In this document: positions 34,733-44,192 of the stretch, piece by piece | Layout: each line of letters opens with the position of its first letter | Numbering within the stretch: position 1 is the first letter of the stretch | Assembly: GCA_034508935.3 (NCBI GenBank) | Contig: CM067446.1 | Location: 56,832,634 to 56,896,633 of the forward strand | Reading direction: 5' to 3' | Origin: Berghia stephanieae | Taxonomy: Eukaryota > Mollusca > Gastropoda > Nudibranchia > Aeolidiidae | DNA length: 64,000 bases | Made by a program: the position numbers and the translations under genes | Notes under the pieces: model-generated | Databases searched by the model: none | The model's input: the letters and a program-made list of their open reading frames with translations, nothing else | What the model was told of the DNA's origin: nothing

Positions 34733-34826
34733 AGTAGTAGTAGTGGAAGAATATCCTGAAATTATTAACAAAACATAAACACTTACCTTTTAATTTGACG
34801 GTAGAAGCAAGTGTGTATAGACTGGC
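29864..34826 (-). CDS. Small Gly/Met/Tyr-rich secreted protein gene (non-coding exon 1, coding exon 2)
   Basis: The coding exon (30157-29864) follows a TTTACAG acceptor. ATG is at 30121; the frame starts MAQTSALILALVVIASVSAG, a clear signal peptide, and continues with a low-complexity mature part rich in Gly, Met, Tyr and Pro (GMGMGMGLGYGMG, YAYGGLGYLGYGVG). After 86 codons the exon meets a perfect GTGAGT donor in phase 0 (KYY|GTGAGT), so a further exon may exist; reading on instead gives a stop 27 codons later. An upstream untranslated exon is proposed at about 34823-34787, ending AAAAG|GTAAGT, 30 bp below a TATAAAAA box. Short Gly/Tyr/Met-rich secreted proteins are common among molluscan shell-matrix and mucus proteins; that role is inference from composition. 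Confidence 0.65.
30300..30450 (-). mobile_element. Degraded SINE family A fragment
   Basis: TAGGACGAGACATGAAGACT, ACAGGCAACATTATGA and ACGAGGTACTCATTTTGCAA match the middle and 3' part of SINE A on the minus strand. Confidence 0.5.
30640..30785 (-). mobile_element. tRNA-derived SINE head
   Basis: On the minus strand GGCCCAGTAGCTTAAACGGT and AGAGTGTCTAAATGACG resemble a tRNA 5' half with an A box; the B box region ACTTCAATTCC is poor. Confidence 0.4.
30858..30925 (+). mobile_element. Repeat family D, single arm
   Basis: CCCAGGTTTGAGAGTATTGA, AAGATAAGGGTCATTTTAAT and TTTGAAGTTTTCTGGCC. Confidence 0.6.
31085..31225. mobile_element. MITE family C copy (both arms)
   Basis: The left arm GCAGGCCTGATAACCCAACT and TTGTTATGGGC faces an inverted right arm GGCCCATAATTGCG and GGTTATCAGACCTG, with TCCATTACAACAATGT between. 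Confidence 0.65.
31226..32205. other. Intron sequence without recognised feature
   Basis: Inside the inferred intron 1 of the Gly-rich gene. No domain or known repeat was recognised; open frames up to 99 codons look random. Confidence 0.35.
32210..32410. repeat. Poly-T and poly-G rich stretch
   Basis: Runs of T, G and T again with few interruptions; likely to be of low assembly quality. Confidence 0.8.
32790..33095 (+). mobile_element. SINE family A, near full-length
   Basis: Head GTGCGGCTATGTGGTCTTGA with B-box-like GGTCCTGGGTTCGAGC, then TAGTTGAGTCCTTGGAAAAG, ACTCAGGTGTAAAATGA, TCGCCTAACAGGCGTAATG and the 3' end CCCTTTGAGCATGTTTAGTG with GCTATATAAAAG. Confidence 0.85.
33322..33655 (-). 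mobile_element. Family D element split by a full-length SINE family B
   Basis: Family D sequence (GGCCAGAAAACTCGTCCTTC, ATATCGATCGAT) breaks near 33360 and resumes at about 33605 (ACCCTCATCTTGGC..GAACCTGGG). Between them on the minus strand is a SINE: tRNA-like head GGGGCAGCGTGGCTCAGCGG with B box GAGTTCGACTACCCC, body CCTCGCCTTAGCTCACTTTG, 3' end GGGGATGAATAAATGGAAT and a TTTTATTTA tail. Confidence 0.8.
33915..34105. mobile_element. Foldback MITE family C, best two-armed copy
   Basis: The left arm CGACGTATACATATATGCAG, GTCTGACATCC and ATTATGGGCC faces the inverted right arm ATGAGCCCATAATGAATTGG, GTTATCAGACCTGCAAATAA and TGCACGTCG, with the centre TTGTAATGTACAAAATTTTG. Confidence 0.75.
34198..34262 (-). 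mobile_element. SINE family A 3' end fragment
   Basis: CTTTTATATAGTGCATTATC and CACTAAACGTGCCCAAAGCG match the SINE A 3' end, followed directly by the TAG array. Confidence 0.65.
34306..34745. repeat. (TAG)n array, ~0.44 kb
   Basis: Long GTA/TAG trinucleotide array with a short GTT block. It ends about 40 bp from the inferred splice donor of the Gly-rich gene's exon 1. Confidence 0.95.
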
Positions 34827-34846
34827 AAATAACTTTTGGCTTGCTC

Positions 34847-34854
34847 TTTTTATA
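34847..34854 (-). promoter_or_regulatory. TATA box for the Gly-rich secreted protein gene
   Basis: TATAAAAA on the minus strand. The expected start, 25-30 bp downstream, is about 34825; the inferred first exon ends at a consensus GTAAGT donor at 34786. The pairing with the coding exon 4.6 kb away is inferred from strand and splice signals. Confidence 0.5.
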
Positions 34855-35304
34855 GTATACCAGGCAAACTGACCAGCTTCCCCTCAATCAATCCGGAAAA
34901 ATAATATTGCTCATTCGACACGGGATTTAATCGGTTTGAGGATCGAAGTCTGTCAAAAGGGACAAATTTATGGATTAAAAACAGTTGTTGACGCGAGTAG
35001 GATTATCAGCTGTTTATTCCCAATCCATCAATCTATAACGGTAACTCCAACTCAATATTACCCACAGACTCTATGATATTACCTGGCGATTATATCTAGA
35101 GCGTCTGCTGTGGTGTAATCGCAGTGTAAGAATGCATCAGATGTGATGTGAAATTTGTCACCTAACCCAATTAAGACAGCGTGAAGGAGAGATCGTTATG
35201 CTTTGCGAGATAATCTTATGTGAGTGAAGATTGAATGTTTGATTTGTAAGACCTATCTGTTAAAGGATTACACTATAACTTTGAAACGCAAATTTACTCT
35301 CCTG

Positions 35305-35425
<121 letters not shown>

Positions 35426-35429
35426 TTTT

Positions 35430-36065
35430 ATCTTAGGGAGTTTTTGATAACATTTTCTTTTGTTTGTTTGGAGTTGTTTTTCTTTTAATTTTTTATTTTA
35501 TTTTTTTTTTTATTTTATTTTTTTTGTGTGTTTCTTTTTATCCATTATTTTTTATCCTAGACTTCAGTAATATAAATAGTCAATGGTTGTTAAAAACATT
35601 TTCATTAGAACTTTAATTTAATAATTTGTAAAAAGCTCTTTTTTACGTTAAGCCTAAAGCCTTTGTTACATTATGACTGGCTGACCTCGAATTTGGCATA
35701 AAAATGGGTTTCATTGTGTACTATGATCCTTTTGTATAATTTGAACAACGAACTGAGGACGAATATAATCTTAAAGGCACTGCTTTTTTTTTTTTTTTTT
35801 CGATTGGTAAAAAATCTACTGGTTAATTATGGACTTGATTAAACATTATTGCAATAGACAACATTTTATCTTGGTTTAAGAGTACACGCATTATAACAAT
35901 GATCCCTTAACAATTGGGTTATCAGACCTGCAATAGTTTTTAAACAAATAATAAAAACAATCTTTATTGTCCTTCAAATGATCCCAAACTGATGGCAGAG
36001 TGAACATAACGACGCCCCTTGCCCTTTAAACTCCAAATTGATTCAGAATGTCCAAACAGCCAAAC
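35430..36065. other. AT-rich intergenic stretch with one family C arm
   Basis: Only a family C end (ATTGGGTTATCAGACCTGCA at 35910-35930) and its degraded partner near 35822 were recognised. Confidence 0.4.
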
Positions 36066-36071
36066 CGAATA

Positions 36072-36365
36072 CGATTCAATAGTCTGATGTCACGCCGCCC
36101 GGCAACGGCGGCCATCTTGGTTCTAAACAAAGAAAATCATTACTTTTTATTTTTCATGCTGGCTAGAACTTTTCATATGTCTTGTGATCAGAATGTGTAA
36201 AAGTCAAAACATGATCAAATGTATGTGTGTTTTTTTTTTTCCTCTGGATACCCTTTATGCTCGCCGGAGAAATATTTCATACGGGCGTCCGCCATTGTTC
36301 CGATAGTTTAGAGCCAGTGTTACTAAGTTACCATGTGCCATAAGGAAGGAAGTGACGTTACGTTT
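36072..36365 (-). mobile_element. MITE family B copy
   Basis: CGATTCAATAGTCTGATGTC at the left end, GGCGTCCGCCATTGTTCC inside, and AAGTGACGTTACG at the right end. Confidence 0.75.
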
Positions 36366-36369
36366 GTGT

Positions 36370-36850
36370 TTATGTAAATACTCACTTGTTATACTCGCAA
36401 GATCAATCAAATAAACTCACAGGACTGTGTGTAACCTTAAACAATATGATTCAATTGTCTTATGTCACGTCCGTCAAGCAACGGGCAGTTTGGTTCTAAA
36501 CGAATAAAATTGGTACTTTTTATTCTTCATGCTCGCCAGAACTTTTTCACATGTCATGTGATCAGAATGTATAAAAGTCAAAACATGATCAGATTTATAA
36601 TGTTTTTCTCCCCTGGATACACTTTTATGCCCGTCTGGAAGTATTTCATAATGGCGTCCGCCATTGTTCCGATAGTTTAAAACCAGTTACTAAGTTACTA
36701 TGCGTCATTATGAGGGAAGTGGCGTCGCGACTGTTGAAACCTATTTGTCTGAGTGAGAGAACTTACTGAGAACTAGTCACCCAAGTGGCGGTTTAAAAGC
36801 AATAACAAAGGAGAGTATGATGTCAGCTCCATTCTTTCAATCGTTAGTAA
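36370..36850 (+). mobile_element. MITE family A copy interrupted by MITE family B
   Basis: Family A sequence (AAATAAACTCACAGGACTGT, GTAACCTTAAACAATA) breaks at 36446 and resumes TATTTGTCTGAGTGAGAGAA at 36742. A minus-strand MITE B (36447-36741) lies between TA dinucleotides, with ends TGATTCAATTGTC and GACTGTTGAAACC. Confidence 0.7.
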
Positions 36851-37019
36851 ACAACCAGCTATGTTTGTGCGCACGTCTTTTTGGGGTCTGTCATTATTCC
36901 CATGTTTTGATTGGTCAAAAAAGTACTGGTTAATTCCTGCGTGGTAAACATTTGCTCAAACAAGTTAATTTGGGTTATGACAAGAAAAAAAAAACAAAAA
37001 AAAAAAATGTAATGGTTTT

Positions 37020-37146
37020 AATATTGATGTTGATGACGATGGTGGCGATGATGATAATAACGAAGATGATGACGATTATGGTGATAACAGTGATGACTAT
37101 GATGATTATGATGACAATAATGATGATAAAATATATGATAATATTA

Positions 37147-37216
<70 letters not shown>

Positions 37217-37437
37217 TAATAATAATAATAATAATAATAATAAGAAGAAGAAGAAGAAGAAGAAAAGAAGAAGAAGAAGAAGAAGAAGAAGAAGAAGAAG
37301 AAGAAGAAGAAAGAAGAAGAAGAAGAAGAAGAAGAAGAAGAAGAAGATGAAGAAGAAGAAGAAGAAGAAGAAGAAGAAGAAGAAGAAGAAGAAAGAAGAA
37401 GAAGAAGAAGAAGAAAGAAGAAGAAAGAATGAATGAT

Positions 37438-37496
<59 letters not shown>

Positions 37497-37520
37497 AATG
37501 AAATGATGATGATGATGATG
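37020..37520. repeat. GAT, AAT, GAA and ATG trinucleotide arrays in series
   Basis: Four successive trinucleotide blocks: GAT-rich lead (37028-37130), AAT (37144-37240), GAA (37241-37425) and GAT (37434-37520). Confidence 0.95.
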
Positions 37521-37751
37521 TTACTATAATAAAACAAGGCAAGGACGGTTCGCTATATCTACATGTGTGTCGGTTACTTTATTTATCGTCTTCCCGTGTC
37601 CAAGTATTGTAAATATCTCGTCCTTGTTGTCAAATAAATATCTATTATTTAAAAAATAGGTTGGGAAAATCCAATATACAATGTATATCAACGACCACAG
37701 AATTCCTGGCAAATCTAAAAATTATAAAACTATTTTTTACAGGCTGATATA

Positions 37752-40459
37752 GAGTAGATTCAGGCTTACCGGACACACAAGCCTTATCTGTGGTCGTCTC
37801 AGAGAATGGAAGACTGCTGGCCAGAAATAAGACCAATGCTGTATAGTGATGTCGTAAAATGTAACGCTCAAGTGGCCGGTTTCAGGTGAACCAGCCGATT
37901 TTGCACCCTAAGCAGTCTTTTCCATGTTCTCGACGCAAAATGTTATTCGTGACATTTTGGTACTACCGGACACTTATTGAACGTTAAGGTCCAACCGGAC
38001 ACCCAACTTGGGCAAACCGGACACCCTTCACGGATGTTGAAAAACACTGTTTCCTTTTGTTTTTTTAATAGTTTTCAATTCATAAACAGTTACAGCAGAT
38101 CCATAGGCTCAGTTTGTAAAATATCTGCCGGGTCATTGGTCAATTTAGGGTTCGATTCCAGCATTCTAAGGACTTTGAAGGACTCTTTCCATAAATTGGC
38201 AGAATGTTGCCTTCTCCCAAAACGACTGCCATATATTTTCATAAATAGCTAGACTAGATCTAGACGTCTAGATAGATAAATAAACACGTTTATGTTCATT
38301 TTCAACAGAGAAAGACAAAAATAATTTATTCAAAACAATTAATAGGGTACATAATCATAACGCAACATGTCACTTGCACAATGTACAAACAAACGTAAAA
38401 ACACTGATCTCCTCCTCACTCATCCCCAGTATCTTCTCTCTCTCTCTCTCTGCCAGTACATCCTCTGTGGTATCACCTCCCACACTTGCACCAAATCCAT
38501 CCATCCAGGTTCCTATCACTTCCACAAAAATCACATAAACGTTCATCGTTGTCATTCACACCACATAACTCATCCATATCCATCTCAACGTCCGACCTGT
38601 CAACATACACAACCATCGTATCATCATCCTCTGCACTAGACTCCACTCTTTCTTCCACTCTCCTCTTCTTGCCCTTCCCATTCCCCTTCCCTTTATTTTC
38701 TGCCTCCTTCCTCTTCTCTTTCAACTTTTTAGCTTTCTTCTGTTCTTTCTCCAAGCGCTTTTTTTCCTTCTCCTCAAACTTTTTCTTCTCCTTTTCCTCC
38801 CTGTTCTTCAACGCCTTTGCCTTCTTCTCTTCCTGTTCCATTTTCTTTGCCGCCTCCGCTTTATCTTTGTTCTCGTGATACTCCTTGAAGGATGCATGTG
38901 ACACATAGGAGGGGGCTGTACACGAGGCGCTCTTGTTGACTTTCGGCTAGACGAAATGGGGAGTGGGAGGTTGTCAAATGTGGGCTGTGGGACATCTCTG
39001 TTCCAGAGTTCCAAATACTTCGCGTAGTCTGGTTCAGAGGCTGTCGCTGGAACATTCCTGAACTGGCGTCGTCGCACATTGAACATATCAACAGGCGACC
39101 AGCCATAGGCAAGTATGTGGTCGATTAACTGGCATGTGTAGAACGCCACGTTGTCCCGATCCCGACACCCACACTTGCCAGGTGTTGAAGACGGAGAAAC
39201 AAGGTCGGGGTTTTGTTGACTGGTAGCTGGGAATATCGAGTCATGACTGGACGAGGTGGAAGGGCAACCATCATAAAAATCATTATTCTTTGCACCTCCA
39301 GGCACAGCTGCTCTCTATCCTTCCCTTCACCTGCCCTGGCACAGGCCACCATCCATTTGACAAGTTTCTTCTCCTCCTCTGTGGCCAACACTGTATGAGA
39401 TACCCTATGGACGGGGTATTTTCTGGCCATCTTGTCCATCAGGGTTGATTTCGGGACAGAGTAGGTCGCAGCGGCCTGGCGGAATGAAAGATTTTTGGTG
39501 CGGATGGCATCAAGTGCAGCATCCACACTCTTTCAGTGTACTTTGATCGCGGCATCTTGGTGCCTGTAACAATGTGAAAAAATTAACTTTATTTAGATAT
39601 TTGAACTTCATTTTCATAGACTGGCTAGTCTAATAATGTAAATTTTCCTTTACAATGGTGAACATAATATAATTTTAGGGAGGCCTTCCGAAAGCTCCTA
39701 CATCCCCAGTATTTTTTATAATGTTCTAGTAGGGGGTTTGGGAGGAGGAAAAGTTTTATTTTTAAAGTCTCCCCCCTCCCAAACCCCCTACCAGAACATT
39801 ATAAAAAAAGTTTCCCCCCTCCCAAAACATTATAATACTGGGGATGTAGGTGTAGACGCTTTCGGAAGGCCTCCCTAATTTTCTAATAATAATAATAATA
39901 ATCATGATAAACATAGGCCGGTCAACAGAAATACAAGGAAAGCATTGCAACAAATAATATTATAGACGTCTAGAATAATAATAAACAACTTAATCAACCC
40001 GTCCGGTTTCACCTGAATCGTTTAAATTTTCTTTGGTCAAACCGGACACCCCCCCCCCCCCCCCCCCCCCCCCCCCCACTGGAGCTAAAATGAAAATCGG
40101 ACATCGTCAGACGATCTAACCACAATCAAACGATCCTAAAATAGCATGTAGTGCAGTGGTTGAGCCGAAACTCCTTAATAAAAACGTATAAATAGCTTAA
40201 ATAGCAACTTCCTTGCACACCTTGCAACCCATAACAAAGAACGGGATACTTACGTTTTGTGAGAAATATCTCGATGAAAACACGATTCTTTGACTTCTCC
40301 TTGATTGCACTCATTGAAACGGTAGGAAAAACGTCACAAGAGACGTGTGCTTAGTTACTAGAAATATGCGCCGGGGGAAAAAACAAAACAAAAGGAAATT
40401 AGACATCGAGTCGGGTAGCGTCCGGTTTGACCCGTGTCCGGTTTGACCTGAATCTACTC
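37752..40459 (-). mobile_element. Internally deleted pogo-like DNA transposon (2.7 kb) with terminal repeats and TA target duplication
   Basis: The termini GAGTAGATTCAGG..ACCGGACAC are inverted at the two ends and flanked by TA (37750-37751 and 40460-40461). ACCGGACAC motifs recur near both ends, at about 37767, 37964, 37994 and 38015 on the left and about 40016, 40038, 40418 and 40432 on the right. The minus strand encodes an N-terminal Psq/CENP-B-type helix-turn-helix from 39555 (MPRSKYTE; NLSFRQAAATYSVPKSTLMD; ATEEEKKLVKWM), and then a C-terminal region typical of pogo-family proteins: EPDYAKYLELWNRDV, a Lys/Glu-rich coiled stretch (about 38900-38680) and a Cys pair motif CDFCGSDRNLDGWIWCKCG (about 38530). 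The DDE catalytic core that should lie between is missing, and the pieces are in different frames. Confidence 0.75.
39677..39876. mobile_element. Hairpin MITE (200 bp) nested in the pogo-like element
   Basis: The ends AGGGAGGCCTTCCGAAAGC and GCTTTCGGAAGGCCTCCCT are perfect inverted repeats; further inside, CTACATCCCCAGTAT and ATACTGGGGATGTAG also pair. A direct repeat AATTTT flanks both sides (39671-39676 and 39877-39882), consistent with a 6-bp target duplication. Confidence 0.85.
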
Positions 40460-40559
40460 TACGAGGAATTTGCAAACTTCTTTTTATTTCAGGATAATTC
40501 TCTTATCCCCTTGACTCACTTTAATACGAAGAAAATCTGCTAGGTCGTAATACTCAGTC

Positions 40560-40563
40560 TTGT

Positions 40564-40601
<38 letters not shown>
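40560..40601. repeat. (TG)n microsatellite
   Basis: TG dinucleotides with a few T interruptions. Confidence 0.9.
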
Positions 40602-40602
<1 letters not shown>

Positions 40603-41244
40603 TTTAAGTTTGACTTTTATTGCGAGTATGATTATTCTACGCAATTCTAGCATATCCACAACAAAAATTGATGACGTAATTTTAAATCGTTCTTTATACT
40701 ATCCATGGATTTAGGTCTTCGTGTTCTCATTAGAACACGGATATTCAGGTCCATCATACTATCAAATAATAATAAAAACCTCATCCGAAACAAACAAAAA
40801 ACGATGATGTCATTTTAAATCTCCTTTATACTATCAAGTAATGATAATCTATTCTTTTTTTTTAAAAATAGGGTTGGGGATCAACATTGTTCCGTAAAAC
40901 CAATGTTAAATTTTTATCATCAAGCACAGAATCACAGGTAAATAAAAAATATAATAAGATAAGATGATCTTTATTTATCCACTTCTGGAAATTTACATTG
41001 GCTATTGCCATAGACTATTGAAGTTCTGAAAATAGTTAAGCAAATAAATAATAAAAAGGAAATACAATGACATAATAAGTATAACAAATGACTGTCTGTC
41101 CTAATATCCTTTATTTCTCTCCGCAAATTTCTCTACTAGTTGTAAAAAAAAATATATGGAAAATAATGCCTTCCACAAAATAATTGTAATAATAAAACGA
41201 GATTCCTTTTAAAAACCGTCAGGACTGATGTCCATAATTTACGT

Positions 41245-41741
41245 CAGGGTTGCCAGTTTGGCATTTTAAATGCCAGATTCCAAAAATCTGGCATTTTTGA
41301 AAACCGTTTGGCATTAGAAAAATCATTTGGCATTTGGCATTTTCATTTGGCATTTTCTTTTCTTGTATATTATACTTCAAATGACACCTTTTCTTAATTA
41401 TTTCTAAACGCGTAAAAACAAACATCTTCACATTTCTTTTTCATTCTTAAAATCCAACCGTGGTGTAGTGGTTTAGCACTCCACTTAGTAGTCAGTAGGT
41501 AAATAATTACCCCAACAGGAAATTTAGTATAATTCAAAAAAAAATAAAAAAAAAAAAATAAAAGAAAAGAAAAAGAAAAGAAAACACGCAAGCCACCAGG
41601 ATATGATAGTAAATTGTCTATCAAAAGTGAGTAGTTTTCTTAGTGGGGGTGGGAGTCAACAGACTTTGGCATCTTTTGAGTGTTTTGGCATTTTTTGAGT
41701 CTTCCCCTGGCATTTTGTTGAAAAATAATCTGGCAACCCTG
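41245..41741. mobile_element. hAT-type MITE (497 bp) with 8-bp target duplication
   Basis: The inverted termini CAGGGTTGCCAG and CTGGCAACCCTG are flanked by the 8-bp direct repeat ATTTACGT (41237-41244 and 41742-41749), diagnostic of hAT. Both subterminal regions carry repeated TGGCATTT motifs (at least eight in total). No transposase sequence is present; a tRNA-like GGTGTAGTGG block sits in the middle. Confidence 0.88.
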
Positions 41742-41749
41742 ATTTACGT

Positions 41750-42265
41750 GATAATTCAGAATTTTCTTGACGACCCATGACAAAGTTTCGACGTAAGTTA
41801 TTTTGTTTTGGTCTTGTCTTATTTTTCCTATGCTGTCCATTAATTTCTTTCATATTTATTTTCTGAATAAAAGGATTTCAAGAATGTTTCTTTAAATTTT
41901 GACAAAATCTATGACCATTCTCGTTCAAAAGATCATAAATTAATGAGAAAAGAATGGTCACTTACTTAGAATTAGAATTACCGGCCGGGGAATTAGTTTA
42001 GTTTTAGTTAGGCTAAAACTAAACGAGCCAAAACTAAAACCGTGCGAATTCGGGTTAAAAATTAGCATACAGGTAGCTAAGACTAATACTCATATAATTT
42101 ACATCTGCTATACAACCACTCTGGCAATTTGTCATAATAGTAAATAGTGCATTTTTTATCCCCAAGGGAAATAACAACGAGAATACAATGTGCGTTCTAT
42201 AACTTTAAATACATTGTTTACCATTAAAGGTAGCTAACAGATGATTTTTTCGTGTTGTAATCTAG
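41750..42265. other. Intergenic stretch with a short palindrome
   Basis: AGTTTTAGTTAGGCTAAAAC at about 42000-42020 is part of a near-palindrome; no gene recognised. Confidence 0.35.
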
Positions 42266-42269
42266 TAGA

Positions 42270-42440
42270 TAAAGAGGGGGAGAGGGAGTGAGTAGGAAAA
42301 ATGAAGAGAGAGAGAATGGGATATAGATGTAGAGGGGGGGGGGGGGGGGGGGGGAATAGAGTTAGAAAGGGATTTAGTGGGAGAGAGAGAGATAAAGGTG
42401 ATGGAGAGAGAGGGAGAGAAAGAGAGAGAGAGGGAGAGAA
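42270..42440. repeat. GA-rich tract with poly-G
   Basis: GAGAGG repeats interrupted by a long poly-G run near 42333-42352. Confidence 0.85.
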
Positions 42441-42984
42441 TTTTACTCACTAACCTATACCTCCCACTCCTACACAAGTCTGTGCAAGGTAAGCTGGACC
42501 TTAAACTTAAAACGTAAACACTTGCATCTGGTGCTGATACATTCTCTCTTACAACTCTTGAATAGTTTTTGGAAACTTTTGACAATTTTGGAAATAAGCT
42601 CTACAGTGTTTGTGTCAATCCTCACACTTTATCCAACCCCATTCCGCTGGGGAGGGTGACTGACCATTCTTTTGCTCTTTTGATATGTTGCACCGATGCT
42701 CCAGAAGTTGGAGGTAGTCTCTCATTTCTTTCTAACAAAGTACGACTTATAGTATCAATTATACCTGAACCTGAACAAGCAGGCAATTTTTGTGCGTTGC
42801 CTTACACAAGGACACAACAGTACAGATAAATATGCTCCCATTGTCACCATGCGGTCAATATCGTAATGTAAGTAGCTTGACACAATACTGCATCATAATG
42901 ATTGATGATTATCATGATAATAATTATAGCGTTCCGTTCTAATACAATTTTATTGGTATGCTGACTCCCTACTCTCATAAAAAA

Positions 42985-43255
42985 GCAGTAGTCCTTCAGA
43001 GCCATTCGGTCCATGGAGACAGAGTTTATCCCAGTTTCTATAGTGTGAAATGGGCAATATCAATTGCTTGCTACCCTTTTCATTGGACACCAGTCTATCA
43101 CAAAGTAAATTCCACCAGATATAACAGGCCCAGCTACCCTATCACTGCTGGGTGAACTGGGGGGTTAGAATAAAATCTCGACTGCACATGGGATCGATCT
43201 CAGTCGCTTTGCATGTGAAGCAAGTGCTCTATCAACTGAGCTATCTTGACCTCAC
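42985..43255 (-). mobile_element. SINE family C, full copy
   Basis: The minus-strand head GATAGCTCAGTTGATAGAGC and CTGAGATCGATCCC resembles a tRNA with A and B boxes. The body matches the copy at 15228-15548, including CCAGTTTCTATAG and CACTGCTGGGTG. Confidence 0.75.
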
Positions 43256-43259
43256 AACT

Positions 43260-44192
43260 GTCATCAAGTCTGTCCAAAATAGGTTATAAAACACATAAAA
43301 TGATTATCGTAGTATTTTTGGAAAGAAAAAAATAATTAGGGGGAGGAAGAAGGAGCACTGTTTGTGTCAACACTGGTTGCCGACAGTTATCGAGCTGTGT
43401 TGTGTGAGTATGTTCGTCTGTCTGTCTGCTTGTCTGTATAAGTGCAGTTGATTATACTTGCTAAATCAGATACACAAAAATCTCTTTATTATAGAATTTT
43501 ACATTGTAGAAGTCCGTCAAAACTAGCAAAATTGAATAAGATTAACGATTAAACAATTTGGATAGTTCGTGAATTGAAAGTTTAGTGAGAGTAAAAGATA
43601 CGGTTCGACGCTAAAAATAGTCACCAATGGGAATCCAAGGATGGCGTAAAACAACCTTGGGTCGCCTTGTTTGGAATGTTTACACAATAGGAATGAAAGA
43701 AATTTTTGTCCATTTCAAAATTTTCCATTTTAAAAAGCTTGTATCTGAACTAATACTGGTCTCTCATAGTGGTTCTTTACATAAATTACAGGATTTTTCA
43801 ATTCTACAACATGTAATTTTCATGCTTTCACCCAAATTTACACACTTCATGGTTTTTTGGACCTAATCCCCCCCCCCCCCCCCCCCCCCCCCACTACCTC
43901 TGCTGAGCCTGAGTCAGATTCTGACTTTTTACTTTTAGCTTTAGTCTTTAGCTGCTGTATTGTCATTGCCAGAACTTTGGCTTTTTAACACTAACTTCTT
44001 TAACAGCTGAGCAATCACTGTTAAAGTGGTACCTTATACCTCCAAAGAAGAATAAAAATCAGTTTTGTAAAAATTGGCAGAACTAATTGTTTTGACGACA
44101 AAAGTAAGGCATATAAACTTATTTCCCTTATTCAGTGTTACGTACATATCACTGATACTCATTTTACTATTTGTTTTTATTTTCATCCCCAG
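43260..44192. other. Upstream region of POFUT2
   Basis: Contains a poly-C run at 43868-43892 and otherwise unique AT-rich sequence. A run of pyrimidines before an AG directly abuts the POFUT2 ATG (CCCCAG at 44187-44192), so an upstream untranslated exon is possible. No TATA box could be assigned. Confidence 0.4.

Noticed and set aside
34235-34771. Tyr/Thr-rich open frame of 178 codons
   Set aside because: It is the TAG trinucleotide array read on the minus strand.
38473-39555. A host CENP-B or Jerky-like gene
   Set aside because: The coding pieces lie between inverted terminal repeats with TA flanks, in different frames and without a DDE core, so a decayed pogo-like transposon is the better reading.
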